A stretch of DNA of 61,567 bases from SURF-32 sp964648365 (GTDB taxonomy: Bacteria; Planctomycetota; Phycisphaerae; UBA1845): assembly GCA_964648365.1 (NCBI GenBank), contig CAZYLK010000011.1:1-61567 (forward strand). Reading direction: 5' to 3'. This document shows, one piece after another, positions 44,201 to 52,284 of this stretch. Under the pieces are notes generated by a model. The model had not been told where the DNA came from and did not search any database. It worked only from the letters and a program-made list of their open reading frames with translations. Positions within the stretch are counted from its first letter, which is position 1. Every line of letters begins with the position of its first letter. Both the position numbers and the translations under genes were made by a program.

Positions 44201-44440
44201 GACAAGCACGTTTCGCAGCGTGATGGCGTAGTCGGGCCGAGTCTTAAGCCGACTCAGCGACGACTCTCCGACCGCCGCCAGCCACTCCCGGTTGAGCCCG
44301 CAGAGTTCGGTCAGGTCGGCGAAGAGCGCTTCCAACGGGGCGCGGAGTTGATCCTCCGGCTCACCCGTTGCGCCGGGGTTGGCGAGCTTGGCCTTGGCGC
44401 TTGCGCCAAACCTGGCAACCACGTCTTTCAGATTCGACAT
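41201..44440 (-). CDS. Single-chain restriction-modification enzyme (type ISP/IIG-like) without helicase
   Basis: A 1079-residue protein. N-terminal nuclease: Asp70 in RPDYAITLRN and Glu84-Val-Lys86 in VGFVEVKAPGKG form a PD-x13-ExK site. Helical region, then a gamma-class N6-adenine methyltransferase: TGSYYTPPEVVEPMIRLV, motif I ADPAVGTGTFML at 363-374, and motif IV GNPPY at 483-487. The C-terminal 500 residues include FPLWRD, a VSGKQVLTQWFSYR block and LAEYTTELLNVLHVLALLVDMEP, found at the end of type ISP enzymes and serving in target recognition. No helicase motifs are present, so it probably cuts near its site like type IIG. A small acidic gene overlaps its 3' end. The gene is flanked by non-defence genes. 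Confidence 0.88.
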   Translation of the reverse strand: MSNLKDVVARFGASAKAKLANPGATGEPEDQLRAPLEALFADLTELCGLNREWLAAVGESSLSRLKTRPDYAITLRNVLVGFVEVKAPGKGADPRRYKGHDKEQWEKLQSLPNLLYTDGNAFSLWQNGELVDSILELQGDVSTSGAKLAAPPGLLRLFDHFIRWQPIPPKSAPELAKVAARLCRLLRDEVTEQLGEKSPALTALAADWRKLLFPEANDEQFADGYAQAVTFGLLMARSSNIRLAGGLDQVGKRLGKTSSLIGAALRLLTDDAGDEATLKTSLHALVRVLDAVDWHAISKGKPDAWLYFYEDFLAVYDNALRKLTGSYYTPPEVVEPMIRLVDDVLRQHFDRSAGLASPDVTVADPAVGTGTFMLGVLRRIAADVASDQGEGAVSQAIESAIGRLIAFELQLGPFAVAQLRVHAELMELIGKPPRAASQMFVTDTLGNPFVEMEQLGSWYEPIAESRRKANRIKREEPITVVIGNPPYKEKAKGKGGWIETGDTVRAKAPPLEAWIPPSDWGVGAHAKHLRNLYVYFWRWATWKVFDHDPQHDAGIVCFITVAGFLNGPGFQRMRENLRRKCDRIWVIDCTPEGHQPDVPTRIFQGVQQPVCIVLAARSKQKAPGKPAAVKYTVLPAGRREEKFAALARLKLRSRRWQDCSPDWRAPFLPAATGNWAGYAALDELFAYNGSGVQTKRVWVFAPDTDSLRRRWKKLVDAPVEKKEDLFHPTLRGGKPADRHIRSIIRTPLPGFKLPTKPIIEETGPCPSPVPYGFRSFNRMWIIPDPRVITQPNAELWNSRSDRQVYMTAPSDRSPSRGPAVTFSGIVPDLHHYNGRGGRVFPLWRDAAGTQANLPPTVLEFLVRTCGSAVKTEDYLAYLAAVAAHPAYTARFQKDLAQPGLRIPLTARPDLFRRAVELGSRVIWLHTFGERFADPKAGRQPGPPRLPKDRAPSIPKNGAIPDDPESMPDEIAYDPAQCRLRVGAGFIDNVPPAVWRYEVSGKQVLTQWFSYRKKNRQRPIIGDRRPPSKLGDIQPDRWLAEYTTELLNVLHVLALLVDMEPFQATVLEAICDGPTLEFRR

Positions 44441-44758
44441 GCTGGCCCTTGGTTGGTCGTGTTCACCGCCGCGCCCCCTGGCGCTATCGCAGCTTGCGGA
44501 TCATACCGAACCAGGGCCGGTGCGGAAGCAAGCCGACTGAGGAAAAGTGTAGTTGATCAGACGGGAACGTCCACCAGCGACTACAGCCGCTGGCTGACCT
44601 TGGGACGTTGCAGCCGGCCATGCTGGCGGGGCTCACAGTGACCGGCCGCGTTGCTCGACGTGCTGCGCCGTCAATCGCCGCTTGAGTCACCCTGCGCTTG
44701 CCGACGGTCGATATCGGGGCGCTCCCGGGCCTTCCTTCAGGCGTTGCCGTGCGGGCTT
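44441..44758. other. Intergenic region
   Basis: No gene is seen in these 318 bases. It separates the restriction-modification enzyme from the Hsp70-like gene, both on the minus strand, and should hold the promoter of the former. Confidence 0.4.
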
Positions 44759-46546
44759 TCACGCGCTTCCGAGCTGCGCCAGCGCCGCCGCCAGTTCGCC
44801 GACGCGCCCGCTGTTCGGCTTGACGTTCGCCTTACCGTTCGAGTGGCCGTTCGCGTTACCATTTGCCTTGCCGTTCTGCCGGCCGCGCTGACGGCGGTCG
44901 AAGATGGCTTCGGCGGTCGCGCGGGTGGACAGTTCCTCGGCGCGCACGCGCAACGTTCCGTTCGTGTCGTAGCGGAGGGTGACGGACACCGGCGAACCTT
45001 TGGGCAGGTTGGGCGGCAGCGCCTCGATTGTACACATGCCGATCTGGGTGCAGGCGTTCAGATCGCGCACTTCGCCCTCCAGGACGGGGATGCGGATGCG
45101 CGACTGGTTGCTGACGTGGGTGCAGAAGACCCGCCGGCACTCGGCCGGCAGCGGGGTGTTGCGCGGAATGAGGATCGTGTTGACCTTCTTGTCATACCGC
45201 GGCGAACGGACCATCACGCCGAGGCTGTGCGAGTTCACGTCGCGCAGCCGCACCGACCCGGCCGCGGCGGCGAAGCCGTCGTCGAACCCGGTCGGCGCGA
45301 GGCCCCGTGCGAGCGCCTCCAGCGAATGACCGGCCCCGTCGATCACTTCGTCCACGATGGCGTCCATGTCGTCGTGGCTGTCCGCCGCACCGGCCGTTGG
45401 CGCGTGCGTCGCCGCGTCCGCCGCGGGCATCGCCTCGTGAACGCTGTGGATCGCGGCGAACACGGCCGCGCCCTGCGCCACCGTCAGGTCCGGTTGCAGC
45501 CGCGTGTTGGGCGTGTGTCCGCTGATCTGCTGCAACAGCCGGCGGACCATCGGCATGCGCGTCGCGCCGCCGACGAGCATCAGGTCATGCACGTCCGACC
45601 ACTCGAGCATCGCATCGGACAGCACCTGGCTGACGCACTCACGCAGACGCCACAGCAGGGCCTCGCTGAGTTGTTCGAAGTGTTCGCGTGTCAACAGGAA
45701 CGGCGACGTACCCAGGTAGGGCGGCTGGATCGTCACTTCGGGTTTGACCGTCAGCACGTGCTTGGCGCTTTGCGCGGAGAGGCGCATCCGTGCCCGCGCG
45801 GCCGGATCGTGATGCGGATCGGGCCCGCCGGTGCTGAGCAGGTGCCGCTCCATTTCGTCCACGATGCGGTCGTCCCATTCGCGGCCGCCCAGGTAGAGCG
45901 AGCCGCCCGTCGCCAGGACGTCGAACTCGCTGCCGTTGATACGGATGATCGTGACGTCGAACGTCCCGCCGCCCAGGTCACAGACGACGGTGTTGCCGGG
46001 TGCGGTGGAGGCGATCGTCGCCTTCTCCAGATCGCTCGGGTCGCCGCCGGCCGTGACATATTGCTCGAACGCATTGGCCAGCGCGGCCGCCGTCGGTTCG
46101 TTGACGATGGCGACGACGTGAATCCCCGCGGCCGCGGCCGCGTCGAGCGTCGCGCTGCGTTGCGGATCGCCGAAGTGAGCGGGGACCGTAATGACGGCGC
46201 CCTCCACCTCACCCACCGCGTGCCGCGCATCCTCGATCAACTGCTTCAGTATGCAGGCGGAAAGATCGACCGGCGTCAATTCACGCGTGCCCAGCCTGGT
46301 TACATGCCCCGGCTCGCCCATGTGCCGTTTGAACGCTTCCGCCGCGCGCTCGGGATCGACTTGCAGAATCTCGACGGCCTGCTTGCCCGCAACGAGCCTG
46401 CCTTCATCCGTCAACGCAACCACCGACGGCGTCAGCGCGTCGCCATGCCGATTGGGGACGCACACCACGTGCCCGCCGCTGTCTACGCGGGCGACCACCG
46501 AGTAGGTCGTGCCCAGGTCAATTCCGATGTATCGCTTGTGGCTCAT
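44759..46546 (-). CDS. Hsp70 (DnaK)-like chaperone without helical lid
   Basis: A 595-residue Hsp70. The ATPase domain is intact: YIGIDLGTTYSVVA at the start, VPAHFGDPQRSAT, IVNEPTAAALANAF, CDLGGGTFDVTII, and MLVGGATRMPMVRRLL. A substrate-binding beta domain follows (DVNSHSLGVMV, ILIPRNTPLPAECRRVF, VLEGEV, PKGSPVSVTLRYDTNGTLRV). The linker between them is lengthened by an Ala/His/Asp-rich stretch, and the alpha-helical lid is missing; in its place is a low-complexity NGKANGNANGHSNGKAN tail. No dnaJ or grpE is adjacent, so this is likely a second, specialised Hsp70 of the kind common in planctomycetes. The start at 46546 gives MSHKRYIGIDLG. Confidence 0.87.
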   Translation of the reverse strand: MSHKRYIGIDLGTTYSVVARVDSGGHVVCVPNRHGDALTPSVVALTDEGRLVAGKQAVEILQVDPERAAEAFKRHMGEPGHVTRLGTRELTPVDLSACILKQLIEDARHAVGEVEGAVITVPAHFGDPQRSATLDAAAAAGIHVVAIVNEPTAAALANAFEQYVTAGGDPSDLEKATIASTAPGNTVVCDLGGGTFDVTIIRINGSEFDVLATGGSLYLGGREWDDRIVDEMERHLLSTGGPDPHHDPAARARMRLSAQSAKHVLTVKPEVTIQPPYLGTSPFLLTREHFEQLSEALLWRLRECVSQVLSDAMLEWSDVHDLMLVGGATRMPMVRRLLQQISGHTPNTRLQPDLTVAQGAAVFAAIHSVHEAMPAADAATHAPTAGAADSHDDMDAIVDEVIDGAGHSLEALARGLAPTGFDDGFAAAAGSVRLRDVNSHSLGVMVRSPRYDKKVNTILIPRNTPLPAECRRVFCTHVSNQSRIRIPVLEGEVRDLNACTQIGMCTIEALPPNLPKGSPVSVTLRYDTNGTLRVRAEELSTRATAEAIFDRRQRGRQNGKANGNANGHSNGKANVKPNSGRVGELAAALAQLGSA

Positions 46547-46809
46547 GTCGCAGTTCCGCGGGTGGAAGGCGCTTTCGCTGCCCGCCCATCCCGCCGCGCG
46601 CCCCCGAGTCGGGCCGCGCGTCACCTTTCATGTCGGGAAGGCATCCCGCCGGCTTGGCTCCGCCCGCCTTGCGAACGCTTATCAGGCGTCCGATTCCGGC
46701 TCGCGCGTGCGGCGTATCGACACCCTCCCCTCATAAGTGTACGTGCCACGAGCGGGCGAAATCTTGCGCACAAATTTGTCGAAATTTCGGATTTTTTTGG
46801 GCCGGCCCG

Positions 46810-47496
46810 TTACAGGCGGGTGATCCCGGCCGGAAGCCGTTCTCGGACCGCCACGAAGGCCTCAGCGGCGGCCAGCGACGCGACGCTGCCGCGCCAGACG
46901 GCCAGGGCCCGCACGGCGTCAATCGAGCGCGCGTCCGGTGCGGCTCTCACCTGCGAGGCGTAGAGCGCCATGGCGGCCAGCTTCGCCTCCAGATGCTCGG
47001 AGATGTCGAGGAAGAGGTGGGGGTTAAACCCTATCTCCAGTCCAGGGGCCGACCAATGCGTCTCCGAAACCGTTTCGTAGCACAGGATGCGCCGAACATG
47101 GGCGGCGGCACCCACCGGACGCAGGGCGACCATGGCGGCGTCGAAGACCTGGCGATGATCCTCGTGGCGGTCGCCTGGAAAGGGCAGGAGCACGACTTCC
47201 GGCGCTGTGTCGGCGATGAGCTGCGCGAAGGCGGCGTTCAGTTCGTGCTCGGGCAGCCCGTGGAGCCGGGTGACGGGCAGATCCATGAACCGGACGTCGT
47301 CCACGCCGAGCGAGGCGTTTGCGGCGATCGCCTCCTCCCGGACCCGCGCAACCTGAGCGGCGGGAAAGAGCGGGGGCCAGCCCTTGGTCACGATGGCCGT
47401 CGTAACCCGGTGCCCTTCGTGGATCAGGCGGCGGAGCGTGCCGCCGGCGCCGAGGATCTCGTCGTCCGGGTGAGGTGCGATCACGAGTACATGCAT
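46810..47496 (-). CDS. PIG-L/LmbE-family deacetylase
   Basis: A 228-residue protein with the zinc-binding start VLVIAPHPDDEILGAGGTL (AHPDDE motif) and the second His ligand region HEDHRQVFDAA. PIG-L family enzymes remove acetyl groups from N-acetylglucosamine conjugates such as mycothiol or bacillithiol precursors, or from other small molecules. The active-site Asp of PHPDD is present. Length matches the family. It is followed on the same strand, 263 bp on, by the Hsp70-like gene, and preceded 56 bp upstream by the LON-domain gene. Confidence 0.93.
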   Translation of the reverse strand: MHVLVIAPHPDDEILGAGGTLRRLIHEGHRVTTAIVTKGWPPLFPAAQVARVREEAIAANASLGVDDVRFMDLPVTRLHGLPEHELNAAFAQLIADTAPEVVLLPFPGDRHEDHRQVFDAAMVALRPVGAAAHVRRILCYETVSETHWSAPGLEIGFNPHLFLDISEHLEAKLAAMALYASQVRAAPDARSIDAVRALAVWRGSVASLAAAEAFVAVRERLPAGITRL

Positions 47497-47552
47497 GGTC
47501 TCGGTTCCTGGGATGGCGGTGCCACGGGCGCGACGCGGGGGTCAGGCGGGCG

Positions 47553-48251
47553 TCAATTCAGGCTGAGCGGCGGGGGCCAGGGCTGCTCGCGACAGCGTTT
47601 GACCATCTCGATCTGATCCGCGAGCCATTGCCCGACGATCTCGGACCGCGTGCGGATGTCGTGCTCCTCGAGGACGCGTTGCTTGATGCAGCTATCGGAC
47701 GAAGGGATCAGGTGGAACGAGAGCAGGTCTACCAGGTGCGTGAGATTGGCGGCCGGTCGGGTCAACTGGTCGATGACCGACTTCTCGATCAGGCCCTCGC
47801 GGACGGCCCGGCAGAGGTGCCGCGCCAGGTTGTTCACCAGTTCCGACTCCTCGGCTTCCGCCAGGCGGGTCTGCGGCAGGGTTGGAGCAAGTTGGACCCG
47901 TCGGTACGATTTTGCCCGGTCTTCGCAGACGACGATCGCCCGTTCTTCGCCCAGCACCAGGATGGCGTAGCGGCCGTCGTCGAGCCGTTCCCAGCGGACG
48001 ATCCGGCCGGTGCAGATGACCGGGAAGATGGGCGCGGCCTTGGTGTGGTACACGTCGTCAAAATTGGGACGCAGCAGGCCCACGGCCAGCTTCTGCCGCT
48101 CGGGCGGAAGAGCAACCAGATCCTCGATCATGCTGCAATATCTCGGCTCGAAGACCTGCAGCGGAAGTATGACGCGCGGGAAGAGCACGCAGTTCGGCAG
48201 CGGAAACAGCGGGATGCCTTCCGTGCTGACGTGAGCCGGGGGATCTTCCAT
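47553..48251 (-). CDS. LON substrate-binding domain protein
   Basis: A 232-residue stand-alone LON N-terminal domain protein. Family marks: GIPLFPLPNCVLFPRVILPLQVFEPRYCSMIEDLV at the start, GRIVRWERLDDGRYAILVLGEERA, and VDLLSFHLIPSSDSCIKQRVLEEHDI in the helical part. There is no ATPase or protease domain. Such proteins are widespread and may bind substrates for proteolysis, but the role is undefined. It starts just after a 9-mer repeat array and precedes the PIG-L gene by 56 bp on the same strand. Confidence 0.9.
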   Translation of the reverse strand: MEDPPAHVSTEGIPLFPLPNCVLFPRVILPLQVFEPRYCSMIEDLVALPPERQKLAVGLLRPNFDDVYHTKAAPIFPVICTGRIVRWERLDDGRYAILVLGEERAIVVCEDRAKSYRRVQLAPTLPQTRLAEAEESELVNNLARHLCRAVREGLIEKSVIDQLTRPAANLTHLVDLLSFHLIPSSDSCIKQRVLEEHDIRTRSEIVGQWLADQIEMVKRCREQPWPPPLSLN

Positions 48252-48286
48252 GCGGGCATTTTAGGCAGTCGGGCGGGGGAATGCGA

Positions 48287-48473
48287 CTGGAAGAAGGCAC
48301 GAAGGCACGAAGCCACGAAGGCACGAAGGGGAAGAGGGGCACGGAGGCACGAAGCAGAAGGCACGAAGCCACGAAGCCACGAAGGCACGAAAGGGAAGAG
48401 GGGGACGAAGCCACGAAGGCACGACGGGGACGAGAGGCACGGAGGCAACTTAGCACGAAGGGGGAGAAGGGGC
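48287..48473 (+). repeat. GGCACGAAG-type 9-mer array, copy 3
   Basis: The longest array: about twenty units of GGCACGAAG, CCACGAAG and GGCACGGAGG, interspersed with GGGAAGAGG. It lies directly upstream of the LON-domain gene (which reads leftwards from 48251). Confidence 0.8.
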
Positions 48474-48554
48474 GCTAACTGAGCCCCGGCCCACCACCGG
48501 CGGATCTTCGACATTCATGCCTCGTTGTCCTACACAAGCTTGAGCTCGCCCTTC

Positions 48555-48870
48555 TTCGGCCCCGGCGGGGCCGCGGATCGTTGCCACGGGTGGAGCGAAG
48601 CGCAACCCGTGGAAGGCGCTGCTCAGGTTCACCCGCCCTGGAGGGGCGGCGGAGGACTGCCCGTACGGTTGTCACCGTTCATCGAAAGCAGCCGCTGTCT
48701 GCTGCCGGTGAATCTCCCAGGAAACTGCCAGTCCGCGAGCGGGCGAGTCGGCTCGAATGCGTGCCTCCTCCGCCCCTGCGGGGCGGTCGCGATTGGGCGC
48801 CACACTACCACGGGCGGTGCTTCGCTCTGCCCGTGGCAACGATCCTGCGCCCCGCCGGGGCGGCCGATGG
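48555..48870. repeat. Long imperfect inverted repeat, MITE-like
   Basis: The arm 48558-48612 (starting GGCCCCGGCGGGGC) is inverted at about 48807-48870 (ending GCCCCGCCGGGGCGGCC) with most of 55 positions conserved, including the core GATCGTTGCCACGGG. Inside, a second inverted pair (about 48632-48660 and 48762-48790) surrounds CGGCGGAGGA. Each outer arm holds its own hairpin, CCACGGGT...ACCCGTGG. No gene is visible in 48474-48930. Confidence 0.6.
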
Positions 48871-48930
48871 GCCGGCGGACGTGGCTCCAACCATCGCTAT
48901 CGGTGAACCAGTGAATCAGCGGACCCGGCG

Positions 48931-48940
48931 TGAATATACT
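48931..48940 (+). promoter_or_regulatory. Probable -10 element of the aldehyde dehydrogenase gene
   Basis: TGAATATACT contains TATACT at 48935-48940, about 46 bp before the ATG. No clear -35 is present at 17 bp. Confidence 0.4.
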
Positions 48941-48986
48941 CCGGCATCCTGTTACCCTCACTTCCGGAGCCCCTTGGAGACCCGTC

Positions 48987-50423
48987 ATGCTTCGCGAACT
49001 GTATCCCTGCTACCTTGCGAACCGAGCCGTCGAATCCGGGAAGACCCTTGCCGTTACCAACAAGTACACGGGTGAGCCGGCGTGTCGGGTCGCACTGGCG
49101 GATGCGGACGCGATCGACCGGGCCATCGCTGCGGCGGTCGAGGCTTTCGCCCGGACGCGCGAGATGCCGGCCTATCGACGTCAGGCCGTGCTGATGCACG
49201 TCGTTGAGCGGGTGGCCGCGCGGCACCAGGAACTGTCGGAGGCGCTGTGCATCGAGGCCGGCAAACCGATCCGCGATGCCCGCGGTGAAGTCACCCGTCT
49301 GATCGACACGTTTCGCGTCGCGGCCGAGGAGTCGGTGCGGATGACCGGCGAGTGGATGCCGCTCGACATCAGCGCCCGGGCGGAAGGCTACGAGTCGGTC
49401 TGGCGGCGCTTCCCGATCGGCCCGTGCAGCTTCATCGCTCCGTTCAACTTCCCGCTCAACCTGGTTGCGCACAAGGTCGCGCCGGCCATCGCCGTCGGCT
49501 GTTCGTGGGTGCTCAAGCCGGCGTCGCGCACGCCGGTGGGCGCGCTGCTGCTCGGCGAGATATTGGCCGAGACGGACCTGCCGCCGGGCGCGTTTTCGAT
49601 TCTGCCGTGCAGCCGCGACGGCGCGGACCTGTTCACCACCGACGAACGGTTCAAGCTTCTCAGCTTTACCGGGTCGCCCGACGTGGGATGGGACTTGAAG
49701 GCCCGGGCGGGGAAGAAGAAGGTCGTGCTGGAACTGGGCGGCAACGCGGCCTGCATCGTCGACGAAGGGGCGGATCTGGACTTCGCGGCCGACCGGCTGG
49801 TCATCGGCGCGTTCTATCAGTCGGGACAGAGTTGCATCGGCGTGCAGCGGATCCTCGCGCACGACAGCGTGTACGAACCACTCAAGAAGCAGCTCGCCGA
49901 GCGCGTCGGCAAGCTCAAGGCCGGCGACCCGCTCGACGAGGAAACGTTTCTGGGGCCGATGATCACCGAAGGCGACGCGAAGCGCATGGAGGAGTGGGTG
50001 GGCGAAGCGGTGGAGGGGGGGGCGAACGTTATCTGCGGCGGCAAGCGCAACGGCGTGTTCTACGATGCGACGCTGCTGGAGAATGTCGATCCGAAAGCCC
50101 GCATAAGTTGCATCGAGGCGTTCGGCCCGGTGGCGACGATGCAACCGTTTACCGACTTCAAGGATGCCGTGCGCATCGTCAACGACAGCATCTACGGGCT
50201 GCAAGTCGGCATCTTTACGAAGAACATCGATCACGCCCTGTATGCCTATCGCGAGGCCGAAGTGGGGGGCGTCATCATCAACGACGTGCCCAGCTTCCGC
50301 GTCGACAACATGCCCTACGGCGGCATCCGGGATTCCGGCCTGGGGCGTGAGGGGATTCGCTTTGCGATGGAAGACATGACCGAGATCAAGCTGCTGGTGC
50401 TGAACAAGGTCGGGCGGCTCTGA
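48987..50423 (+). CDS. NAD(P)-dependent aldehyde dehydrogenase
   Basis: A 478-residue ALDH-superfamily enzyme oxidising an aldehyde to its acid. The catalytic Cys is in SGQSCIGVQR, the general base Glu in LELGGNAACIV, and the cofactor region APFNFPLNLVAHKVAPAIAVGCSWVLKPAS is complete; FTGSPDVGW is the glycine motif. The pattern is nearest to non-phosphorylating glyceraldehyde-3-phosphate, lactaldehyde or succinate-semialdehyde dehydrogenases; I cannot choose between them. ATG 48987 has GGAG 9 nt upstream, and a TATACT element lies 46 bp before it. The next gene starts 35 bp downstream. Confidence 0.93.
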   Translation: MLRELYPCYLANRAVESGKTLAVTNKYTGEPACRVALADADAIDRAIAAAVEAFARTREMPAYRRQAVLMHVVERVAARHQELSEALCIEAGKPIRDARGEVTRLIDTFRVAAEESVRMTGEWMPLDISARAEGYESVWRRFPIGPCSFIAPFNFPLNLVAHKVAPAIAVGCSWVLKPASRTPVGALLLGEILAETDLPPGAFSILPCSRDGADLFTTDERFKLLSFTGSPDVGWDLKARAGKKKVVLELGGNAACIVDEGADLDFAADRLVIGAFYQSGQSCIGVQRILAHDSVYEPLKKQLAERVGKLKAGDPLDEETFLGPMITEGDAKRMEEWVGEAVEGGANVICGGKRNGVFYDATLLENVDPKARISCIEAFGPVATMQPFTDFKDAVRIVNDSIYGLQVGIFTKNIDHALYAYREAEVGGVIINDVPSFRVDNMPYGGIRDSGLGREGIRFAMEDMTEIKLLVLNKVGRL

Positions 50424-50458
50424 TCCGCGCGCGGGCAGACCGGATCAGTGCGACCGAT

Positions 50459-50878
50459 GTGAGTGTTCGCTTGGCTGGAACCACCGAATCGACTTCGCTC
50501 CGACGCTTCGCGGCGGGATTCCTGCTTACCGTCGCGTTCGCAACGGTGGCCTGGTGGATCATCATGCTGACCAGCAGTCGTGCGGCGGCGGCTTTCATCC
50601 CGGAGGGCATGCCGAGACTCTGGTTGCACGGGTTCCTGTTGGCCGATGGCGTCGTGTACTGCGGCACGGCCGTGGCGGCGGCGGTGGGTCTGATCACGGG
50701 GCGGCGCGGGGCGCATGCCTTGCTCTGCGCCCATGCCGGCGCCGCTGCGTATGCGTGCCTGACCTGTCTGGCAGTTTCATGGATGACGAGCAGCGCCTGG
50801 TGGGGGGTCGCGCTGATGTCGCCCGCGGCCGTGATTGCCGTCTGGCTTGCGTGGCGTTTGCGGAATGCTTCGTCATGA
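50459..50878 (+). CDS. Small four-helix membrane protein
   Basis: A 139-residue integral membrane protein with four hydrophobic helices (FLLTVAFATVAWWIIML, LWLHGFLLADGVVYCGTAVAAAVGLI, ALLCAHAGAAAYACLTCLAV, WWGVALMSPAAVIAVWLAW). It starts at GTG 50459; no ATG fits. Its stop overlaps the ATG of the next gene (ATGA), so the two are coupled. The family is unknown to me; it may support the methyltransferase/DCC protein. Confidence 0.7.
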   Translation: MSVRLAGTTESTSLRRFAAGFLLTVAFATVAWWIIMLTSSRAAAAFIPEGMPRLWLHGFLLADGVVYCGTAVAAAVGLITGRRGAHALLCAHAGAAAYACLTCLAVSWMTSSAWWGVALMSPAAVIAVWLAWRLRNASS

Positions 50879-51879
50879 CCCACGAGCCGCCGTCATCCTC
50901 GCTCCGCACCTGGCTGCGCGACGGCCGCGTCGCCCGACCTGCGTCGGCCGCGTGGAACGTGACCAAGACGCTCGTGCAGATCGTCGCGATGTGGTCCACG
51001 TTTCTGGCGATCCTGCCGGCCGGCGTGTACTGGCTCGAGACCGCGGCGGGGCTGGCGACGTGGCGCTTCGCGACAACGGGCTGGTCCACGGCCGGCGTGG
51101 TGCTGTTCGCCCTGGCGAGTGCGGGCGGATTGTACACCGGCGTGCTGGTGACGCTGCTCGGCGACGGAACGCCGCTGCCGCTCGATTCGCCGCGGCGGCT
51201 GGTGATCCGCGGTCCCTATCGCTACATTCGCAACCCGATGGCGATCTTCGGGTTGGCTCAGGGCTTTGCGGTAGGGCTGTACCTGGGATCGCCATCGGTT
51301 TTGGTCTATGCCCTTCTCGGTGTGCTGGTCTGGAACTACTTGGCCCGTCCGTGGGAAGAGGCGGATTTGGTGCGCCGCTTCGGCGACGACTACCGGCGCT
51401 ATCGTCGCCGCGTCCGCTGCTGGCGCCCGCGGCTGCGTCCGTACGATCCGTCGCGCGAAGCATCCGAACCGCCGATCAGCGACGAGACCACGACGCCGCC
51501 CGGCCGGTGGGTGGTGATCTACGACGGGCGCTGTTCATTTTGCCGCTCCCGCGCCGCCACCCTCGCGCGCATCACGCCCCTCCCGGCGGATTCCCTCATA
51601 GATGCGCACGACGCCGGTGCGCTGGCCGCGCTTCCCGGCGTGTCGTTCGACGCCTGCATGGCCGCGATGCACGTCGTGACGCCCGCGGGTCGCGTCGCGT
51701 CCGGGCCGGAGGCGATCGCGCTGGTGCTGCGGCGTCATACGCTGTTGGGCGTCGTCGCGCGCCTCTACTATCTGCCCGGCCTGCGTCTGATCTGCGACCT
51801 CATCTATGCCCTGATCGCCCGCAACCGCTACCTCTTCGGCCGTTGCGACGACGGCGCCTGTGACGTCGGCTCCCGATAG
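50875..51879 (+). CDS. Fusion of ICMT/PEMT-like methyltransferase with a DCC thiol-disulfide domain
   Basis: A 334-residue two-domain protein. Residues about 20-185 are a membrane methyltransferase of the isoprenylcysteine/phospholipid N-methyltransferase type: several helices, then the SAM-binding block RRLVIRGPYRYIRNPMAIFGLAQGF and WNYLARPWEEADLVRRFGDDYRRYRRRVRCW. Residues about 205-334 are a DCC-family (DUF393) thioredoxin-like domain: WVVIYDGRCSFCRSRAATLARI with the YDGxCxxC motif, FDACMAAMHVVTPAGRVASGPEAI, and LYYLPGLRLICDLIYALIARNRYLFGRC. I have not met this fusion. It overlaps the upstream small membrane gene by 4 bp. The substrates of both halves are unknown; membrane location of the first is clear. 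Confidence 0.82.
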   Translation: MTHEPPSSSLRTWLRDGRVARPASAAWNVTKTLVQIVAMWSTFLAILPAGVYWLETAAGLATWRFATTGWSTAGVVLFALASAGGLYTGVLVTLLGDGTPLPLDSPRRLVIRGPYRYIRNPMAIFGLAQGFAVGLYLGSPSVLVYALLGVLVWNYLARPWEEADLVRRFGDDYRRYRRRVRCWRPRLRPYDPSREASEPPISDETTTPPGRWVVIYDGRCSFCRSRAATLARITPLPADSLIDAHDAGALAALPGVSFDACMAAMHVVTPAGRVASGPEAIALVLRRHTLLGVVARLYYLPGLRLICDLIYALIARNRYLFGRCDDGACDVGSR

Positions 51880-52284
51880 TACCCGCCATCGCCGATCGCG
51901 AGTGACATGATCCGTACGAGCATCTCGTGCGGGAAGGCAACCGATCGTTGCGTTGACCGCGACCGCTGACCCCGTTCCGTGAACCATTCCACTGCGTTCG
52001 TCCTTACGGCGATTTCGTGGTGCGGTGGCGCCAGGGTTCTCGCGTCCAGCCCGCGAATCCACCGGTTTACCGGTCCACGCCCCCCCGGTCTGTATTGCAT
52101 GATATCCGGGAACCCGAGCGCGGGTGGGGCGTCCAATCCTGCGGCCGGCACGTCGCCGGCCTCACGGCCGTGCCGGTCGTCGGACCGGTAACACGTCGCA
52201 GCGCTCGACGACCGATACGCGGCAGCGCGAACGCTTCCGCGGGTTCAGGAGCAGGAAGCCGCCGCGCGCGGCCGGAGGTGTGTT
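51880..52284. other. Intergenic region
   Basis: No gene is seen. The sequence CCGGCACG...CGTGCCGG around 52144-52176 forms an interrupted hairpin, possibly ending the upstream transcript. GGAGG at 52274-52278 serves the next gene. Confidence 0.4.

Noticed and set aside
48287..48473. Possible CRISPR or protein-coding repeat
   Set aside because: Units are 9 bp and contiguous, with no spacers; frames through it are low-complexity Arg/His/Lys/Glu.
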